NCBI GenBank assembly: GCA_030527205.1
Contig: JAUNBG010000025.1
Location: 1 to 53,964, forward strand
Source of the DNA: Planctomycetia bacterium
GTDB lineage: Bacteria > Planctomycetota > Planctomycetia > Pirellulales > Thermoguttaceae
Length of the DNA stretch: 53,964 nucleotides
Direction: 5' to 3'
In this document: one piece after another, positions 9,815 to 19,860 of the stretch
How positions within the stretch are numbered: the stretch's first letter is position 1
Layout of the letters: each line of letters opens with the position of its first letter
Program-made: the position numbers and the translations under genes
Notes under the pieces: model-generated
Database searches by the model: none
Seen by the model: the letters and a program-made list of their open reading frames with translations, nothing else
Told to the model about the DNA's origin: nothing

Positions 9815-9974
9815 TTATATTAATTCAAACTTAATGAAAAACGAATCGCTGATTTCGCAAACCCGCTCAATGATATTGCGATTACAAAAGAACAAAACTT
9901 GCCGCCTTGGACGCCTTGAGCAGATTGGCTTTGGAAGAAACGATCCGTTTGATTTTTATTTTTTTCTTAATTTC

Positions 9975-11204
9975 TTAATATAAATAATTGGCCAAATAAG
10001 CATTGTCAATTTCAGCAAGGACTTTTTCAACGATTTCGAATGATAAACCGGCGCGATTGTCCAAAATAATACGAACGACGTTTCCTGTTTGCTTGAAAGA
10101 ATCGATTTTTTCAGAGAGATCGGAAATTTCCGTGTTTTCGTCATTCCAAAGGATTGATGAATCGTTAATCATTTTTAATTCAACGGTTATTTGTTTTTCA
10201 TCGCGGGCTTTGGCAATCGTTTCTTCTAAAGAAACAGGAATTCCGCCCAGTTTTAAACTCTCATCAGCCGCGCTCATAAAAGCAAAAATATTGATTGTTT
10301 CTTGAGGTTCAATTGGGACAATATTTGAATCAAAGAATTTGCAAATTTCGACGACCAAAGGTTTATAACCTTCGTAAGTTCCGGCTTCTTCAATCCCATT
10401 TTCTGCATAAACTTTCGCGGAATATCCGGAAGCGCCTTGACGAATGCCGCGAAACGTTCCAATTCGACCGTCTTTCCAAAGCCCGACCGCCAGATCAACG
10501 CCTTCCGTATGAGTTCGAGAAACGTTCAAACAATCAGAGCCCATAATTGTAAACAAAGACTCAACTCCGTGAACGCCATACCAATAAAAATCGGGATGTT
10601 TGCGATTCAAAGAACAAGGGCTCATTGTATCGCAACCCCAAATTTTGCCCAATGGCTGCTCATTTCGCATTTTTTGATAACCGGAAATATATCGCAACGA
10701 CGAAGCGGAAAAAATCGGAACCCCTTTTTCTTCTGACAGACGAAAAATCTCCAAAACATCAGAAAGAGAACCGGCAATTGGTTTGTCGATAAACATTGGC
10801 TTTCCCGCTGCAATGACAGGTTTGGCTTGTTCCAAATGCGGACGCCCGTCAACGCTTTCCAACAAAACGCCGTCAACATTTTCAACCAGTTCTTCGATTG
10901 AACGATAAAGGACAATTCCTGCTTTCGAACATTCTGCCGCATATTGTTCAACTCGATTCCAACTGTCTGGATTGTCCGGCATTCCGCCCTTGTATGCCGC
11001 AGTTATTTCGAATTTTTGAAACAATTCTTCTGCATTGGGGTCATTGATGACGTTAACAAAAGCGGGAACATGAGAAGTTGTCGTTCCGATTATTCCGATT
11101 CGAAAAACGTCTTTTTGGCTTTCCGAATCGTTCGCTTGAATATCTTGCGAAAAAGCCAATCCCGAACAAAAAACAAAGAGAATCAATAAATTGTGAAATT
11201 TCAT
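9975..11204 (-). CDS. Exported Gfo/Idh/MocA-family oxidoreductase
   Basis: 409 residues. A signal peptide (about 1-19) precedes the Rossmann nucleotide-binding start FRIGIIGTTTSH at 34-45. The typical E/DKP motif is at 140-142 (FIDKPIAG), and a mixed alpha/beta C-terminal domain follows with His218-region HGVESLF. Family enzymes use NAD(P) to oxidise or reduce sugars and sugar derivatives. An exported member needs an explanation for its cofactor; planctomycetes carry many such exported proteins, usually with a bound cofactor (general knowledge). The ATG at 11204 has GAGGGA upstream. Substrate unknown. Confidence 0.85.
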   Translation of the reverse strand: MKFHNLLILFVFCSGLAFSQDIQANDSESQKDVFRIGIIGTTTSHVPAFVNVINDPNAEELFQKFEITAAYKGGMPDNPDSWNRVEQYAAECSKAGIVLYRSIEELVENVDGVLLESVDGRPHLEQAKPVIAAGKPMFIDKPIAGSLSDVLEIFRLSEEKGVPIFSASSLRYISGYQKMRNEQPLGKIWGCDTMSPCSLNRKHPDFYWYGVHGVESLFTIMGSDCLNVSRTHTEGVDLAVGLWKDGRIGTFRGIRQGASGYSAKVYAENGIEEAGTYEGYKPLVVEICKFFDSNIVPIEPQETINIFAFMSAADESLKLGGIPVSLEETIAKARDEKQITVELKMINDSSILWNDENTEISDLSEKIDSFKQTGNVVRIILDNRAGLSFEIVEKVLAEIDNAYLANYLY

Positions 11205-11472
11205 AACCAGTCCCTCTTATAATTCAAGAATATTAAAATGTTGACATTTGCAATAACCATTCAAAACAAAAAACGGGGCAAAAATCTTCAAAACAATCGA
11301 AAACAGAGCCGTTGGGGTCTCAAAAACGGGAACGACGTCGGATTAGACAAAAGGGAATTTGTCGATCAGTCGGCGCCGGTTTAAACAGAAAACAAATCGC
11401 CCGATTCGATATTTTTTTGGGATTTGTCGCATAAAGTTTTGATAAAATGTCGCGAATATCATAAAAAACGGC

Positions 11473-13494
11473 TTAATCCGTTTTCAAGCTCATAAGAAAT
11501 TCTGCGTTTTTCTTTGTTTTTGAAAGTTTTTCCGTTAAATAATCCATTGCGTCAGCGGGGTTCATAACGTTTAACAGACGGCGCAAAACAGAAATTCGAC
11601 GATATTCTTCCGGATCCAGAATCATTTCTTCGCGGCGGGTTCCGCTTTGAGTTATATTAATAGCGGGCCAGATTCTTTTGTCAACGAGAGAACGATCCAG
11701 CCAAATTTCAAGATTGCCGGTTCCTTTAAATTCTTCAAAGATAACCTCATCCATTTTGCTGCCAGTATCGACTAAAGCGGTTGCAATAATGGTCAACGAT
11801 CCCCCTTCTTCAACTTTTCTTGCGGCTCCAAACAATTTTTTCGGACGCTGAAGAGCGCTGACGTCGACGCCTCCGGTCAAAGTTCGGCCGGTTGTTGGGC
11901 ATTCGGAATTCCAAGCTCGCGCTAATCGAGTCATTGAATCGAGAAAGATAATGACATCTTTTCCATATTCGACCATTCGTTTAGCTTTTTCAAGAACCAT
12001 TTCGGAAACCTGAATATGACGACTTGGCGGTTCATCAAAAGTCGAACTGATAACTTCGCAATGCGTTCCCTTGATTTCCCGTTCCATATCCGTTACTTCT
12101 TCAGGACGTTCGTCAATGAGAAGCATGAAAACATAACTGTCGGGATAATTGGTTAGAACTGCTTTGGCCATTTTTTGCATAAGAATCGTTTTTCCTGCTC
12201 GCGGCGGACTGACAATGAGTCCTCGTTGACCAAAACCGACAGGGACAATCATATCGACGATTCGAGTATTGATATCTCTGTCAGGCGTTTCCAATACAAT
12301 TCGTTCATTTGGATGCATTGCAGTCAAATTATCGAACAAAGGTTTCGAAGCCAAAAGCATTGGGTCTTGACCATTGATTGCTTCAATTCGCAAAAGAGCA
12401 AAATAACGTTCTTTTTCTTTAGGGGGACGAATTTGACCGGAGATTGTCAAACCGTTTCGCAATCCAAAGCGACGAATTTGACTTGGCGAGATATAAATGT
12501 CATCGGGACAGGAAACATAATGAAAATCCGAACTTCTTAGAAAGCCAAATTCGTCGGGGAGAATTTCCAAGGTTCCTTCTCCAAACATCAACCCGTTTTT
12601 TTGAATGCGATCTTTGAGAATACGAAAGATCAAATCTTGACGGCGTTCGTCATCAATATTTTTTAAATTCAACTTTCTGGCTTCAATAACAAGTTCTTGC
12701 ATTGACATTGTTTGAAGTTTCGCAATGAGAGCAGTTCCTTCTTTTTCCAGAACATCGGGAAAATCTGTTTGAATTGATTCGAAAATCGTTTTTTCATTTG
12801 CGTCGGATTTTTGACGTTTTTGAGCCAATTCTTCCGCAAGAGAAAGCGGTTCTCCTCGTTTTCCTTTTGCCCCAATGGTTGGTTCAAGATTATCATAAAG
12901 ATCGTTTGAATGATTGGGACGCGATATTCCCGAACGAAAACGTTCTCGGAATTTGTTGGATTTAGAAATTTTGTTTTTTAAATCTATATTTGAATGATAT
13001 TCTTTTTGTGTGTCGGAATTCTGTTTGTTTTCCCGTTCTTTTTCGATATTCTGATTTTTTCCCAAATTGGAATTGGTCATATCGGAATGTTCGTTTTCGA
13101 TTTGGTCTGAACGCGAAGGTCGGGATCGTTCGCCCTTATTGCGACTATTGTTTTCTTTGGAGCGATCGGCATCTTTATGACGACCGCGATCGCGTTTTTC
13201 TGATTTCGATGTTGAAATAGCAAGCTCTTCAAAAGAACGATTCCAAATGCTGTTTTTTCGTTGCAGAGAATCATAATCTTCGGCAATTTTGTCGCGAATT
13301 TGATAAGGATTCTCAATTTGTTCCGAAGAAGAAAATTTGGTTGAGACAGGCTCAAATAGAAAATCATTTTCAAAAAATTTTTCAATATCGTCCTTAATCT
13401 CAGAATCTAAAATTTTGGAAGAATCTTCGGAATGATCGTTGTTATTTGAACGGGGAATAAAATTATTCTCTGAATTGTTTTCCGGGGAAACCAT
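11473..13494 (-). CDS. rho: Transcription termination factor Rho with long N-terminal extension
   Basis: 673 residues, versus about 420 in E. coli. The core begins near 262 ([15 protein letters not shown]), then the RNA-binding cold-shock-like domain ([20 protein letters not shown]) and the RecA-like ATPase: Walker A PPRAGKT at 430-436, [13 protein letters not shown], Walker B FLDS with Asp519, and the Q/R-loop region [13 protein letters not shown] ([14 protein letters not shown]). It is a hexameric RNA helicase that ends transcription. Residues 1-260 are a highly charged, Asn/Ser/Lys/Glu-rich disordered extension with no domain; its middle (about 100-150) is dense in Arg/Lys/Ser/Asn. The ATG at 13494 is the only start upstream of this extension that I trust. 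Confidence 0.97.
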   Translation of the reverse strand: MVSPENNSENNFIPRSNNNDHSEDSSKILDSEIKDDIEKFFENDFLFEPVSTKFSSSEQIENPYQIRDKIAEDYDSLQRKNSIWNRSFEELAISTSKSEKRDRGRHKDADRSKENNSRNKGERSRPSRSDQIENEHSDMTNSNLGKNQNIEKERENKQNSDTQKEYHSNIDLKNKISKSNKFRERFRSGISRPNHSNDLYDNLEPTIGAKGKRGEPLSLAEELAQKRQKSDANEKTIFESIQTDFPDVLEKEGTALIAKLQTMSMQELVIEARKLNLKNIDDERRQDLIFRILKDRIQKNGLMFGEGTLEILPDEFGFLRSSDFHYVSCPDDIYISPSQIRRFGLRNGLTISGQIRPPKEKERYFALLRIEAINGQDPMLLASKPLFDNLTAMHPNERIVLETPDRDINTRIVDMIVPVGFGQRGLIVSPPRAGKTILMQKMAKAVLTNYPDSYVFMLLIDERPEEVTDMEREIKGTHCEVISSTFDEPPSRHIQVSEMVLEKAKRMVEYGKDVIIFLDSMTRLARAWNSECPTTGRTLTGGVDVSALQRPKKLFGAARKVEEGGSLTIIATALVDTGSKMDEVIFEEFKGTGNLEIWLDRSLVDKRIWPAINITQSGTRREEMILDPEEYRRISVLRRLLNVMNPADAMDYLTEKLSKTKKNAEFLMSLKTD

Positions 13495-14260
13495 ATAAGT
13501 ATCCTCATCGACTTAACGAAAGGCGGGATTGTTTGAAAAGATAAAACAATCTGTTTGAAGCAGATTGTACTCAAGTCGGTTGAAAATTCGATATTTTAAC
13601 AATGCGACCAGTCAATGACAGGCGAAGCCAAAAATGAGTTCCTTGGGGTTAAAACTAAAAAGCCAAAGAAAGGACAGGGGAATGAAGAAAATAACGATTT
13701 ATCATTGTTTGGGGGTTGAAATAATAATAACAAAAATTCCAAACGAATAATATCCTGATTGTAATTGTTTACTTCTAACCGCAGTCGGGATGAACGACAA
13801 CATTGGCTTCAATAAATAACTTGATATTGCGGGCTTACGAAGACAAAAAACATGAATTTTCAACCATTTAATTATATTATAGCAAGGGGGGGGGGGTTAT
13901 GCAAGCCCTGGTTGACTCAACGCAGAACATTTGACGATTGGGATTTCAAAGAAGCTCAAAAGTTTTTTCAGGTTTGTTAAAAATGAAGGACTTGAGTTGC
14001 AAGCCTGCAAACGAACGAGCGGATTGCGAAAGAACGAAAACATTTATTTATTCTGATATTGAGATATAACCTAATTTTCATTTTAAACTATTTATTTTTC
14101 GAGTTAAATTGTCAAAAAACAGGTTATGAAACGAATTTTAATGAATCAAATATTTTTTGGTTCGAATATCAGAAATGCGTTGAGTTTGAAAGCAAAGTTT
14201 TCCTGACAATAATCGTTTTGATGTTAAATTATGCATTCAATTTGCAATTGTTTGAGTTGT
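13495..14260. other. Intergenic region (766 bp) with poly-G tract and R4 remnants
   Basis: No supported gene. Contains an 11-G tract at 13886-13896 and R4-like blocks at about 13900-13925 and 13990-14045 (GAGTTGCAAGCCTGCAAACG, AGCGGATTGCGAAAGAACG). A plus-strand open frame at 14059-14304 is AT-rich and not convincing. Confidence 0.5.
13886..13896. repeat. Poly-G tract (11 G)
   Basis: Eleven consecutive G on the plus strand in otherwise AT-rich DNA, about 390 bp upstream of rho. Only one other G/C run of this length exists in the window (52910-52921). Confidence 0.9.
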
Positions 14261-15103
14261 TTATTGTTTGTCGGATGAATAAAGCTGAGCGAAATATGAA
14301 CTAAATGAATTTGATTCGATAACTCGATTCAAAATAGACAAATAAAAACTTTCGTTTTGATTATTGGCGTCTAAATTAATTTGGTTGTTTTCCCGACTTT
14401 CTGTTGATTTTGGAGAATCGCTCTTGTTATCAGTTGAATCAAATAAGCCAATTGTTGATGTTTCCGATTGATTTTCCGTTTTGGTTTTCATCAAAAAATA
14501 AGTCGTTTCAACCGGAGAAAGGACAAATAAAGGAAAATATTGTTTTAACTCTTCAGGAGAAATGTTGTTCCAATTTAACTTCAATGAAATTTGGGGGGAC
14601 GGAATATTTGTTAATAGAAAGGAATCCTGTTGCCTGCCTTGCTGGGGAAAATCAGAAGAGGACGAATAAAAAAGAAAAAAACAGATTCCTGCTAACAAAA
14701 TAATTGAAACCGCTGTTGTCAACCATTTGGTATAACGATTTTTTTTGAGGAATGTTTTCGAAAGCGAATAAGGGCGGCTTTTTTCTTTTGATTCATGAAG
14801 CGAGTTGTTTAACGTTCGAGAACGGTTAATTGAGGGAGTTCGCAAAAAAGAGTTTTGAGAAACAGGCGTTTTTGGTTTCGATTTTAAATGATTTTGTTCG
14901 GACTCGTCAACGATTGTTTTCGAGTTAAGATAATCAAGTCGATGAAACATTAGAAGAGATTCCAAATCTTTCAAATCGCGCCAATATTCTTGCAACTTTT
15001 CGTCTCGATTGATAAAAAAACGAAGCCAGAACGGAATCGCTTGATTTCGATCATTAAAGCGATCAATCTGTTGAAATAAATAAGTTCGGAAAAAAGAAAA
15101 CAT
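14261..15103 (-). CDS. Unknown single-pass membrane protein, putative partner of the ECF sigma factor
   Basis: 280 residues from the ATG at 15103; an in-frame TTG at 15157 would add 18 residues. No family recognised. Residues 1-60 are a charged, aromatic cytoplasmic part (RFFINRDEKLQEYWRDLKDLESLL), followed by a Ser/Lys-rich linker, one TM helix at about 127-146, and a 130-residue Ser/Asn/Thr-rich outer part. It lies 99 bp downstream of the ECF sigma gene on the same strand. That order and the cytoplasm-TM-periplasm layout resemble an anti-sigma factor, but the His-x3-Cys-x2-Cys zinc motif of ZAS proteins is absent. The anti-sigma role is inference from position only. Confidence 0.6.
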   Translation of the reverse strand: MFSFFRTYLFQQIDRFNDRNQAIPFWLRFFINRDEKLQEYWRDLKDLESLLMFHRLDYLNSKTIVDESEQNHLKSKPKTPVSQNSFLRTPSINRSRTLNNSLHESKEKSRPYSLSKTFLKKNRYTKWLTTAVSIILLAGICFFLFYSSSSDFPQQGRQQDSFLLTNIPSPQISLKLNWNNISPEELKQYFPLFVLSPVETTYFLMKTKTENQSETSTIGLFDSTDNKSDSPKSTESRENNQINLDANNQNESFYLSILNRVIESNSFSSYFAQLYSSDKQ

Positions 15104-15202
15104 ATTAAGCCTGTTTAAAAGGATTTTTGTTTTATTGGTCAAGGTTGGCAATATCAAGTTTGTTTGCTTTGAAAAAAGTTTCGTTATTAATCGCTTGATG
15201 TT

Positions 15203-15802
15203 TTATTGATCATATTCTTCTCTTATTTGATGTAATTTCGGAAAAAGTTTGCGTCTTGCTCGATGCAAAATAACGCGGATCGTTGCAACTTTTTTATGAA
15301 TCAATTGACTTATTTCCCAATCCGTTTTTTCTTCGCCATATCGAAGCCATAAAATATGGAATTCTTCTTCACAAAGAGCGTCTTTGGCAATTGCCCAAAT
15401 ATTCTGACTTATTTCTATTTGCGCAAAAATTTGAGCCGGATTAGGATTTGAATCGAAAAGGGTTTCGTCAAAATCGGTTTCTGTCTGAGCATTGTTAGAA
15501 AACATTTCGCTAAAAGCTTGAGGACGACTCTTTCGTAATTCATCAATTCGCATATTTCTTGCTATTTGGTAAAGCCAATTGGCAAGAGAATTTCCTGTCT
15601 TTAATTGCGTTAAGGATTGAAATGCTTGCAAAAGCGTCTTTTGAGCCAATTCTTCCGCGTCTGAGGAACAATGCGTTTTTAAAGATAAAAAACGAAAAAG
15701 TTTGTCGCGATATCGTCGATCGATTTCGTCAAACGCTCTGGAATCGCCTTTTTGAAACAGCAAAACCAAATGAGAATCATCCATTTGTTGATATAAATTC
15801 AT
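15203..15802 (-). CDS. ECF-type RNA polymerase sigma factor
   Basis: 199 residues from the ATG at 15802 (a TTG codon precedes it; a later ATG at 15784 is also possible). Region 2 is visible as RRYRDKLFRFLSL, DAEELAQKTLLQAFQSL and NWLYQIARNMRIDELRK. Region 4 is WLRYGEEKTDWEISQLIHKKVATIRVILHRARRKL-like (helix-turn-helix with VATIRVILHRARRKL). Between them is a short acidic linker with DFDETLFDSNPN. It would direct RNA polymerase to a stress or surface regulon. The gene downstream is a membrane protein that could regulate it. Confidence 0.93.
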   Translation of the reverse strand: MNLYQQMDDSHLVLLFQKGDSRAFDEIDRRYRDKLFRFLSLKTHCSSDAEELAQKTLLQAFQSLTQLKTGNSLANWLYQIARNMRIDELRKSRPQAFSEMFSNNAQTETDFDETLFDSNPNPAQIFAQIEISQNIWAIAKDALCEEEFHILWLRYGEEKTDWEISQLIHKKVATIRVILHRARRKLFPKLHQIREEYDQ

Positions 15803-16284
15803 CAAAATATTGAATCTGTTTTTTGTTCAAAAAATAAACCGGAAATGGCGCCGAAGTTTTCCGTTTAATCAGAAATTGTTCAGGCTAACTTATTTTTATG
15901 GACGACAAATCGAACGAAAAAGTTACAAAAATAATTGAAAAAATTATTTTAGGAAGTTCTAAAAACCCGGATTTTACAACAATCCCAATCCGGTAAACGT
16001 CGTTAAAACCTGTTCTTGCGGACGAAACGTCCTCGCTCCGAAGGGGTTCCAGAACGTCCATTTTATTTTTGTTGAATTTTAATCCGGATTTCATAATGAT
16101 TCAATGAAAAATTCGATAACCGTTTAGTTATAAAAAGCAAAGCCAATATAATCAAAACGCCAAATTATCAAATTTCAAAATAATCCCAAATCATTGAGGA
16201 CGCAAATGCGGCAACAACGGTTGATATAAGGCAAGGGCAAACCCTTGTTGCCCATTCAGATTTCGGTTAAAATCTTAATGGGAT
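15803..16284. other. Intergenic region with R1 copy C and an R4-like stretch
   Basis: No gene. R1 copy C occupies 15951-16059. At 16203-16270 CAAGGGCAAACCCTTGTTGC and CCATTCAGATTTCGGTT recall the right half of R4, and CAAGGG/CCCTTG within it forms a small hairpin just past the DUF4159 gene's stop. Confidence 0.6.
15951..16059 (+). repeat. R1 element, copy C, with 5-bp target duplication
   Basis: 109 bp, from AGGAAGTTCTAAAAACC to AACGTCC. Flanked on both sides by ATTTT (15946-15950 and 16060-16064), as expected for a transposition target-site duplication. Inner sequence is intermediate between the two R1 subfamilies. Confidence 0.88.
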
Positions 16285-18849
16285 TTAAAGATGTTCAATC
16301 GCATAAAGCAGGACATTAACCGCTAACTGAAAAGCGCTTTTTTGAGAATAACCGCTGCATTCAATAGCGCCGCTTTTTTCTAATGCGCAACTAATATCAT
16401 AAGGAGAAAAGAGGACGATCCAACGTCCGTCTTTTTGAATTCCTTTGAGTTCAGGGGGCGATTCAATCAGTTCAGAGCGAATTTTTTGTCCTGATCGGCG
16501 AACCGCTTTTTGAATTTCCAAATTTTTAATGGAAAAACCGCCAAATTCGTTGGAAAAAACAGGATCGTCCAAAGGAACATTTTGCATTTGAAACGATTCT
16601 TCCGGATAAATTTTCTGCATTTCGTCTGCGAATGCGGTTGAGAAAGTTGAGGAAGCGCAAATGGAATTGGCAAACAAAAATCCGCCGCGATCCAAATAAT
16701 GTCGCAAGTTTTCTTGTTCTTCTTTTGAAAAAGAAAACGTATTTCTTCCATGCATAAATAGAATCGGATAATCAAACAGTTCTTTGGAATTTGCTCGAAT
16801 TTTAGAGACGAACGTTTGAGTTGGAATACCGAGTTGATTCTGAATCGCTTTCATTAAATTCGGAATAGCGCGCGGGGCGCAAGACGAACTGTTTCCCTGA
16901 TTCAGAATGGCGGCGAAAATTTTGTTTCGATAATTTTTTTGATCGGCTAATTCATCCGAAAGGGATAAAGGAATTTCTTCTTTAAATTTCATTTCGCGAT
17001 TGGTCGCATAAGAAAAAATATTGATGCCGATATCTAAAGCGGCGGAAATTTGATGTTCGACCGATTCAGGATACGGTTCGTGACGCTCGACCAGTTTTGC
17101 GATTTCCCAAAGACAGGAAAGCGACGGTCGAACGTCAAAAACGCTTGGCGGTTCTTCCTGGTTGTTCAATGAGACTTTGGGGACATAAACGACGCTTGTT
17201 CGACAACCGTAATCAATTCCGTAAATAGGACGTTGCTGATCAACCGGGACAATTTTTTCAGCGGACCAAATCGGATGATCGGCGGCGATCAAATGCAATT
17301 CGTTTCCTTCTTCCGGCAAGACTTCTTTCATTAATTCAAGAAAACCGGTTTCAAACGATTGATCCTGATCAAGGGCTTCGGCATAAATAAAGCCCCCTTG
17401 CTCCAAATAACCGCGAAGAGCCTGAACCTGTCGGCGTTTTTGGTTCGGGTCGTCAGGAATGGGCGATTCTGTTCCGTTGATAACGAGAATCGGCGTTTGA
17501 ATCAAGTCGTCAACGGTTGCTTTTTCAGAATCAATAACTTGCCAAATCAAGTTCATTCCCCAATTTTTCTCGATATGCCTTGTTAAATGGGCCAGATCGT
17601 TTGGATGCGCGTTCCAGGAATCGTTTGTTCCATATTTATATTTCGAAACGAGAACGGGCCAACGGCCTTTCGAGAGAAAAAGAAGCGCAAAAGCCGTTGA
17701 AACGGCATTATTATTTTTCAGATCGTTTTGGGCATTCCAGAATTGCGACAGGGTTCCTTTTCGGCGCAAAAGAGATTCCGCTCCTTCGCGATACCAATCG
17801 TTTTGGCCAATAAATCGATTGGCAGTCAAACGACCGACGCGTTCAAGTCCATATAAATAATAAAATATATTGACGTTTGAATTAGCAACGGCTCCAGGAT
17901 TGGACTGAACGCTGAAATGACTGGCCAACCAATTGAGTCCCTTATCGATTCGTTCGGAAATAGAATCGTCAAAATCCTGACAGCATTGAATTTCGCCTGA
18001 TTCTTTTTCAAAGGCGGCGCCTCCTTTTGCTCGAATTCCGCTACAAATAACAAGTCCGGCGATTCCGGCGCAGGTCATGCTTCCGGTTCCTTCGCCGCTG
18101 TTGCCTGTTTGAAGATTTTGAATTGAAGCGCGATATCCCCAGGAACCGTCTTCATTTTGCATTTTTAACCAATAATTTTCTGCCGTCTTCCAAACAGTTG
18201 GATCAACGGAAATGCCGATTCGTTCCGCTTCATAAAGAGCTAAAATGGCAAATTGCGAATTCGAATTGTCAACGCGATCATATTGTTGATGAATTCCAAA
18301 ATAAGCCCAACCGCCATTAAAAACATTATTTGTTCGAAATTGACGCGAAACGAGCCAATCAACGTTTTCTCGGATTCGAGCTTGATCTGTTTGCGGGTCA
18401 GCAAGACAAAAAACCATCGTTTGAATGGAGACGGGATAAGTCTGATTTTGCATTTCCGCTGTAAATTGTCGCAAATATTTTAATGCTTTTGCGATTGTTG
18501 GGTCATTTTTATCGAGTCCAGCCGAAAGAAGCGCAAGCGTACAAAGCGACGTTGTTCCTGGTTCGTATCCCGGATATTCTTTCCAGGAACCGTCGTTCGA
18601 TTGACGTTGTTTCAAAAAACTTATTGCTCCGTCAATGCTTCGCTGAACCGCTTCTGGCGTTAAAAGTTCGGCGTTGTTAATTGTTTCGTTATTTGGCGAT
18701 TGTTCATTTAAATCAATTTTATTAAAATCGATTGTCTGAGCTTGAAGCAAATGAGGGATAAACAGAAGACAAAAAACAAACAAAACGCTTGTTATTTCGT
18801 TCGTTGCGTTTAATTTCAAAAATGTTTTAAAAAATTTGTTTTTGATCAT
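16285..18849 (-). CDS. Exported squalene-cyclase-like repeat protein fused to two DUF4159 modules
   Basis: 854 residues. Signal peptide about 1-38 (FCLLFIPHLLQAQ). Residues 60-400 are alpha/alpha-barrel repeats of the prenyltransferase/squalene-cyclase type, with QW-like motifs such as FLKQRQSNDGSWKEYPG and WLKMQNEDGSWGYR. Two DUF4159 modules follow, about 445-612 (TPILVINGTES, then LRGYLEQGGFIYAEA) and 634-854 (YPILFMHGRNTF, then LRHYLDRGGFLFANS). DUF4159 resembles a Rossmann/flavodoxin-like glutamine-amidotransferase fold. The cyclase catalytic DxDD is not seen, so I read it as a binding or scaffold protein rather than a cyclase. This architecture is frequent in planctomycetes; function unknown. 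Confidence 0.8.
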   Translation of the reverse strand: MIKNKFFKTFLKLNATNEITSVLFVFCLLFIPHLLQAQTIDFNKIDLNEQSPNNETINNAELLTPEAVQRSIDGAISFLKQRQSNDGSWKEYPGYEPGTTSLCTLALLSAGLDKNDPTIAKALKYLRQFTAEMQNQTYPVSIQTMVFCLADPQTDQARIRENVDWLVSRQFRTNNVFNGGWAYFGIHQQYDRVDNSNSQFAILALYEAERIGISVDPTVWKTAENYWLKMQNEDGSWGYRASIQNLQTGNSGEGTGSMTCAGIAGLVICSGIRAKGGAAFEKESGEIQCCQDFDDSISERIDKGLNWLASHFSVQSNPGAVANSNVNIFYYLYGLERVGRLTANRFIGQNDWYREGAESLLRRKGTLSQFWNAQNDLKNNNAVSTAFALLFLSKGRWPVLVSKYKYGTNDSWNAHPNDLAHLTRHIEKNWGMNLIWQVIDSEKATVDDLIQTPILVINGTESPIPDDPNQKRRQVQALRGYLEQGGFIYAEALDQDQSFETGFLELMKEVLPEEGNELHLIAADHPIWSAEKIVPVDQQRPIYGIDYGCRTSVVYVPKVSLNNQEEPPSVFDVRPSLSCLWEIAKLVERHEPYPESVEHQISAALDIGINIFSYATNREMKFKEEIPLSLSDELADQKNYRNKIFAAILNQGNSSSCAPRAIPNLMKAIQNQLGIPTQTFVSKIRANSKELFDYPILFMHGRNTFSFSKEEQENLRHYLDRGGFLFANSICASSTFSTAFADEMQKIYPEESFQMQNVPLDDPVFSNEFGGFSIKNLEIQKAVRRSGQKIRSELIESPPELKGIQKDGRWIVLFSPYDISCALEKSGAIECSGYSQKSAFQLAVNVLLYAIEHL

Positions 18850-19269
18850 TTTTGCTCAATAAATGTTCTGGCCGGGGGATCAAAAAGGAAACAAACGTTC
18901 TATGATAAAAGGGCGTTTATTCTGTTTCCGTGAAAAATTTTTATTATAGCTCATAAATCATGAAACGAGGTTTTTAATTGGTTATCGAATTGCCAGAATG
19001 ACGTCATCATTTTCGAACAGGAACTATATTGAAACAAGTTTGGGCGACAGATTTCGTCTTCTGTTATTCGTCTGTTCGCTTGCGGGCTAATGAATGAAAA
19101 ATCGTTTTTATTTCAACAGGGTTAAAGATAAAGGGATTTGGTTCGTTTTTTCATTCGGATCGTTAAGGCTGGAACGCTTTGTTTGGACGATCAACAGGAA
19201 CGGCGATATCCGTTGGAAAAGACATTTCGATTGGATTGAAACGCTGTTGCGAAGTCGCGAAACAAAAAT

Positions 19270-19379
19270 AGGAAGTTCTAAAAAGCTGTTTTTTACAATA
19301 AACTCAGTTCGGAAAACGTTGCTAAAACCAGTTCCTGCAGACGAGAGGTCCGCGTTCCGAGCGGGTTTTTAGAACTTCC
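19270..19379 (+). repeat. R1 element, copy D
   Basis: 110 bp; near-perfect ends (AGGAAGTTCTAAAAA and TTTTTAGAACTTCC). Belongs to the D/E/G subfamily, marked by ACAATAAACTCAGTTCGG in the left half. Inner hairpin is weakened (GCAGACG-AGA-GGTCCGC). Flanks AAAAT and TGAAT match in 3 of 5 positions. Confidence 0.87.
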
Positions 19380-19721
19380 TGAATGCAAATCGTTTTTTCA
19401 ATGAAAAAGAATTCCCCAAAACGCGGGGCTCATTAATTTTTTGTTCTCATTTCATTTTGTTCTCATTTTGTTCGTCTGAACAAGATATGATTCTGAATTG
19501 TTCTTTCGTTCAATGACGACTTGAGTTTATTATGACTTATTTTAATGAATTTTCTTTTAATCTGTAGAATCGAATCGGCAATTTTTATTTTTTTCTTTTA
19601 AAAAAAGTTAAACTTTAACGAAAAGGCAAAATTTTCCGTTATTTTTTGGATTTGATATTTTCTCAATAACTTTTTATTGTTAAACTTCCTGGGTCAAAAA
19701 TGGGTTCTTGGGTTTGAAAGG

Positions 19722-19815
19722 GATTTCAGGCTTATTGAACATTCCAAATTTGCGTTCGAAAGCCAGGCAATGCCGGGCGGGTTACTCAAGGCGAAGTCGG
19801 TTGCCATTTCCGGCT
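19722..19815 (+). repeat. R4 element
   Basis: Blocks GAAAGCCAGGCAATGCCGGG, CGGGTTACTCAAGGCGAAG and GTTGCCATTTCCGGCTTCGG align with the copies at 7.7 and 9.4 kb. It ends 45 bp before the peptidase start. Confidence 0.55.
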
Positions 19816-19860
19816 TCGGTTCGACCAAAAAGAATCATTCCTTAATTTGGGGAGATATCG

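Larger units (their letters stand above)
9323..9974. other. Intergenic region (652 bp) with R4 and R1
   Basis: No gene. R4 copy at 9345-9430, R1 copy B at 9705-9814, and a second weak R4-like stretch at 9835-9905 (TTTCGCAAACCCGCTCAATG, then GCGATTACAAAAGAACAAAAC). Repeats account for about 40 percent of the gap. Confidence 0.6.
18850..19860. other. Divergent intergenic region (1011 bp) with R1 and two R4 copies
   Basis: No gene. Reverse R4 at about 19035-19100, R1 copy D at 19270-19379, forward R4 at 19722-19815. The stretch 19400-19680 is AT-rich and unassigned. Both flanking genes point away, so their promoters must lie in or around these repeats. Confidence 0.55.

Noticed and set aside
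14059..14304. 81-codon plus-strand frame rich in Phe, Leu and Asn
   Set aside because: Composition fits random AT-rich DNA, and it runs into the 3' end of the membrane-protein gene.
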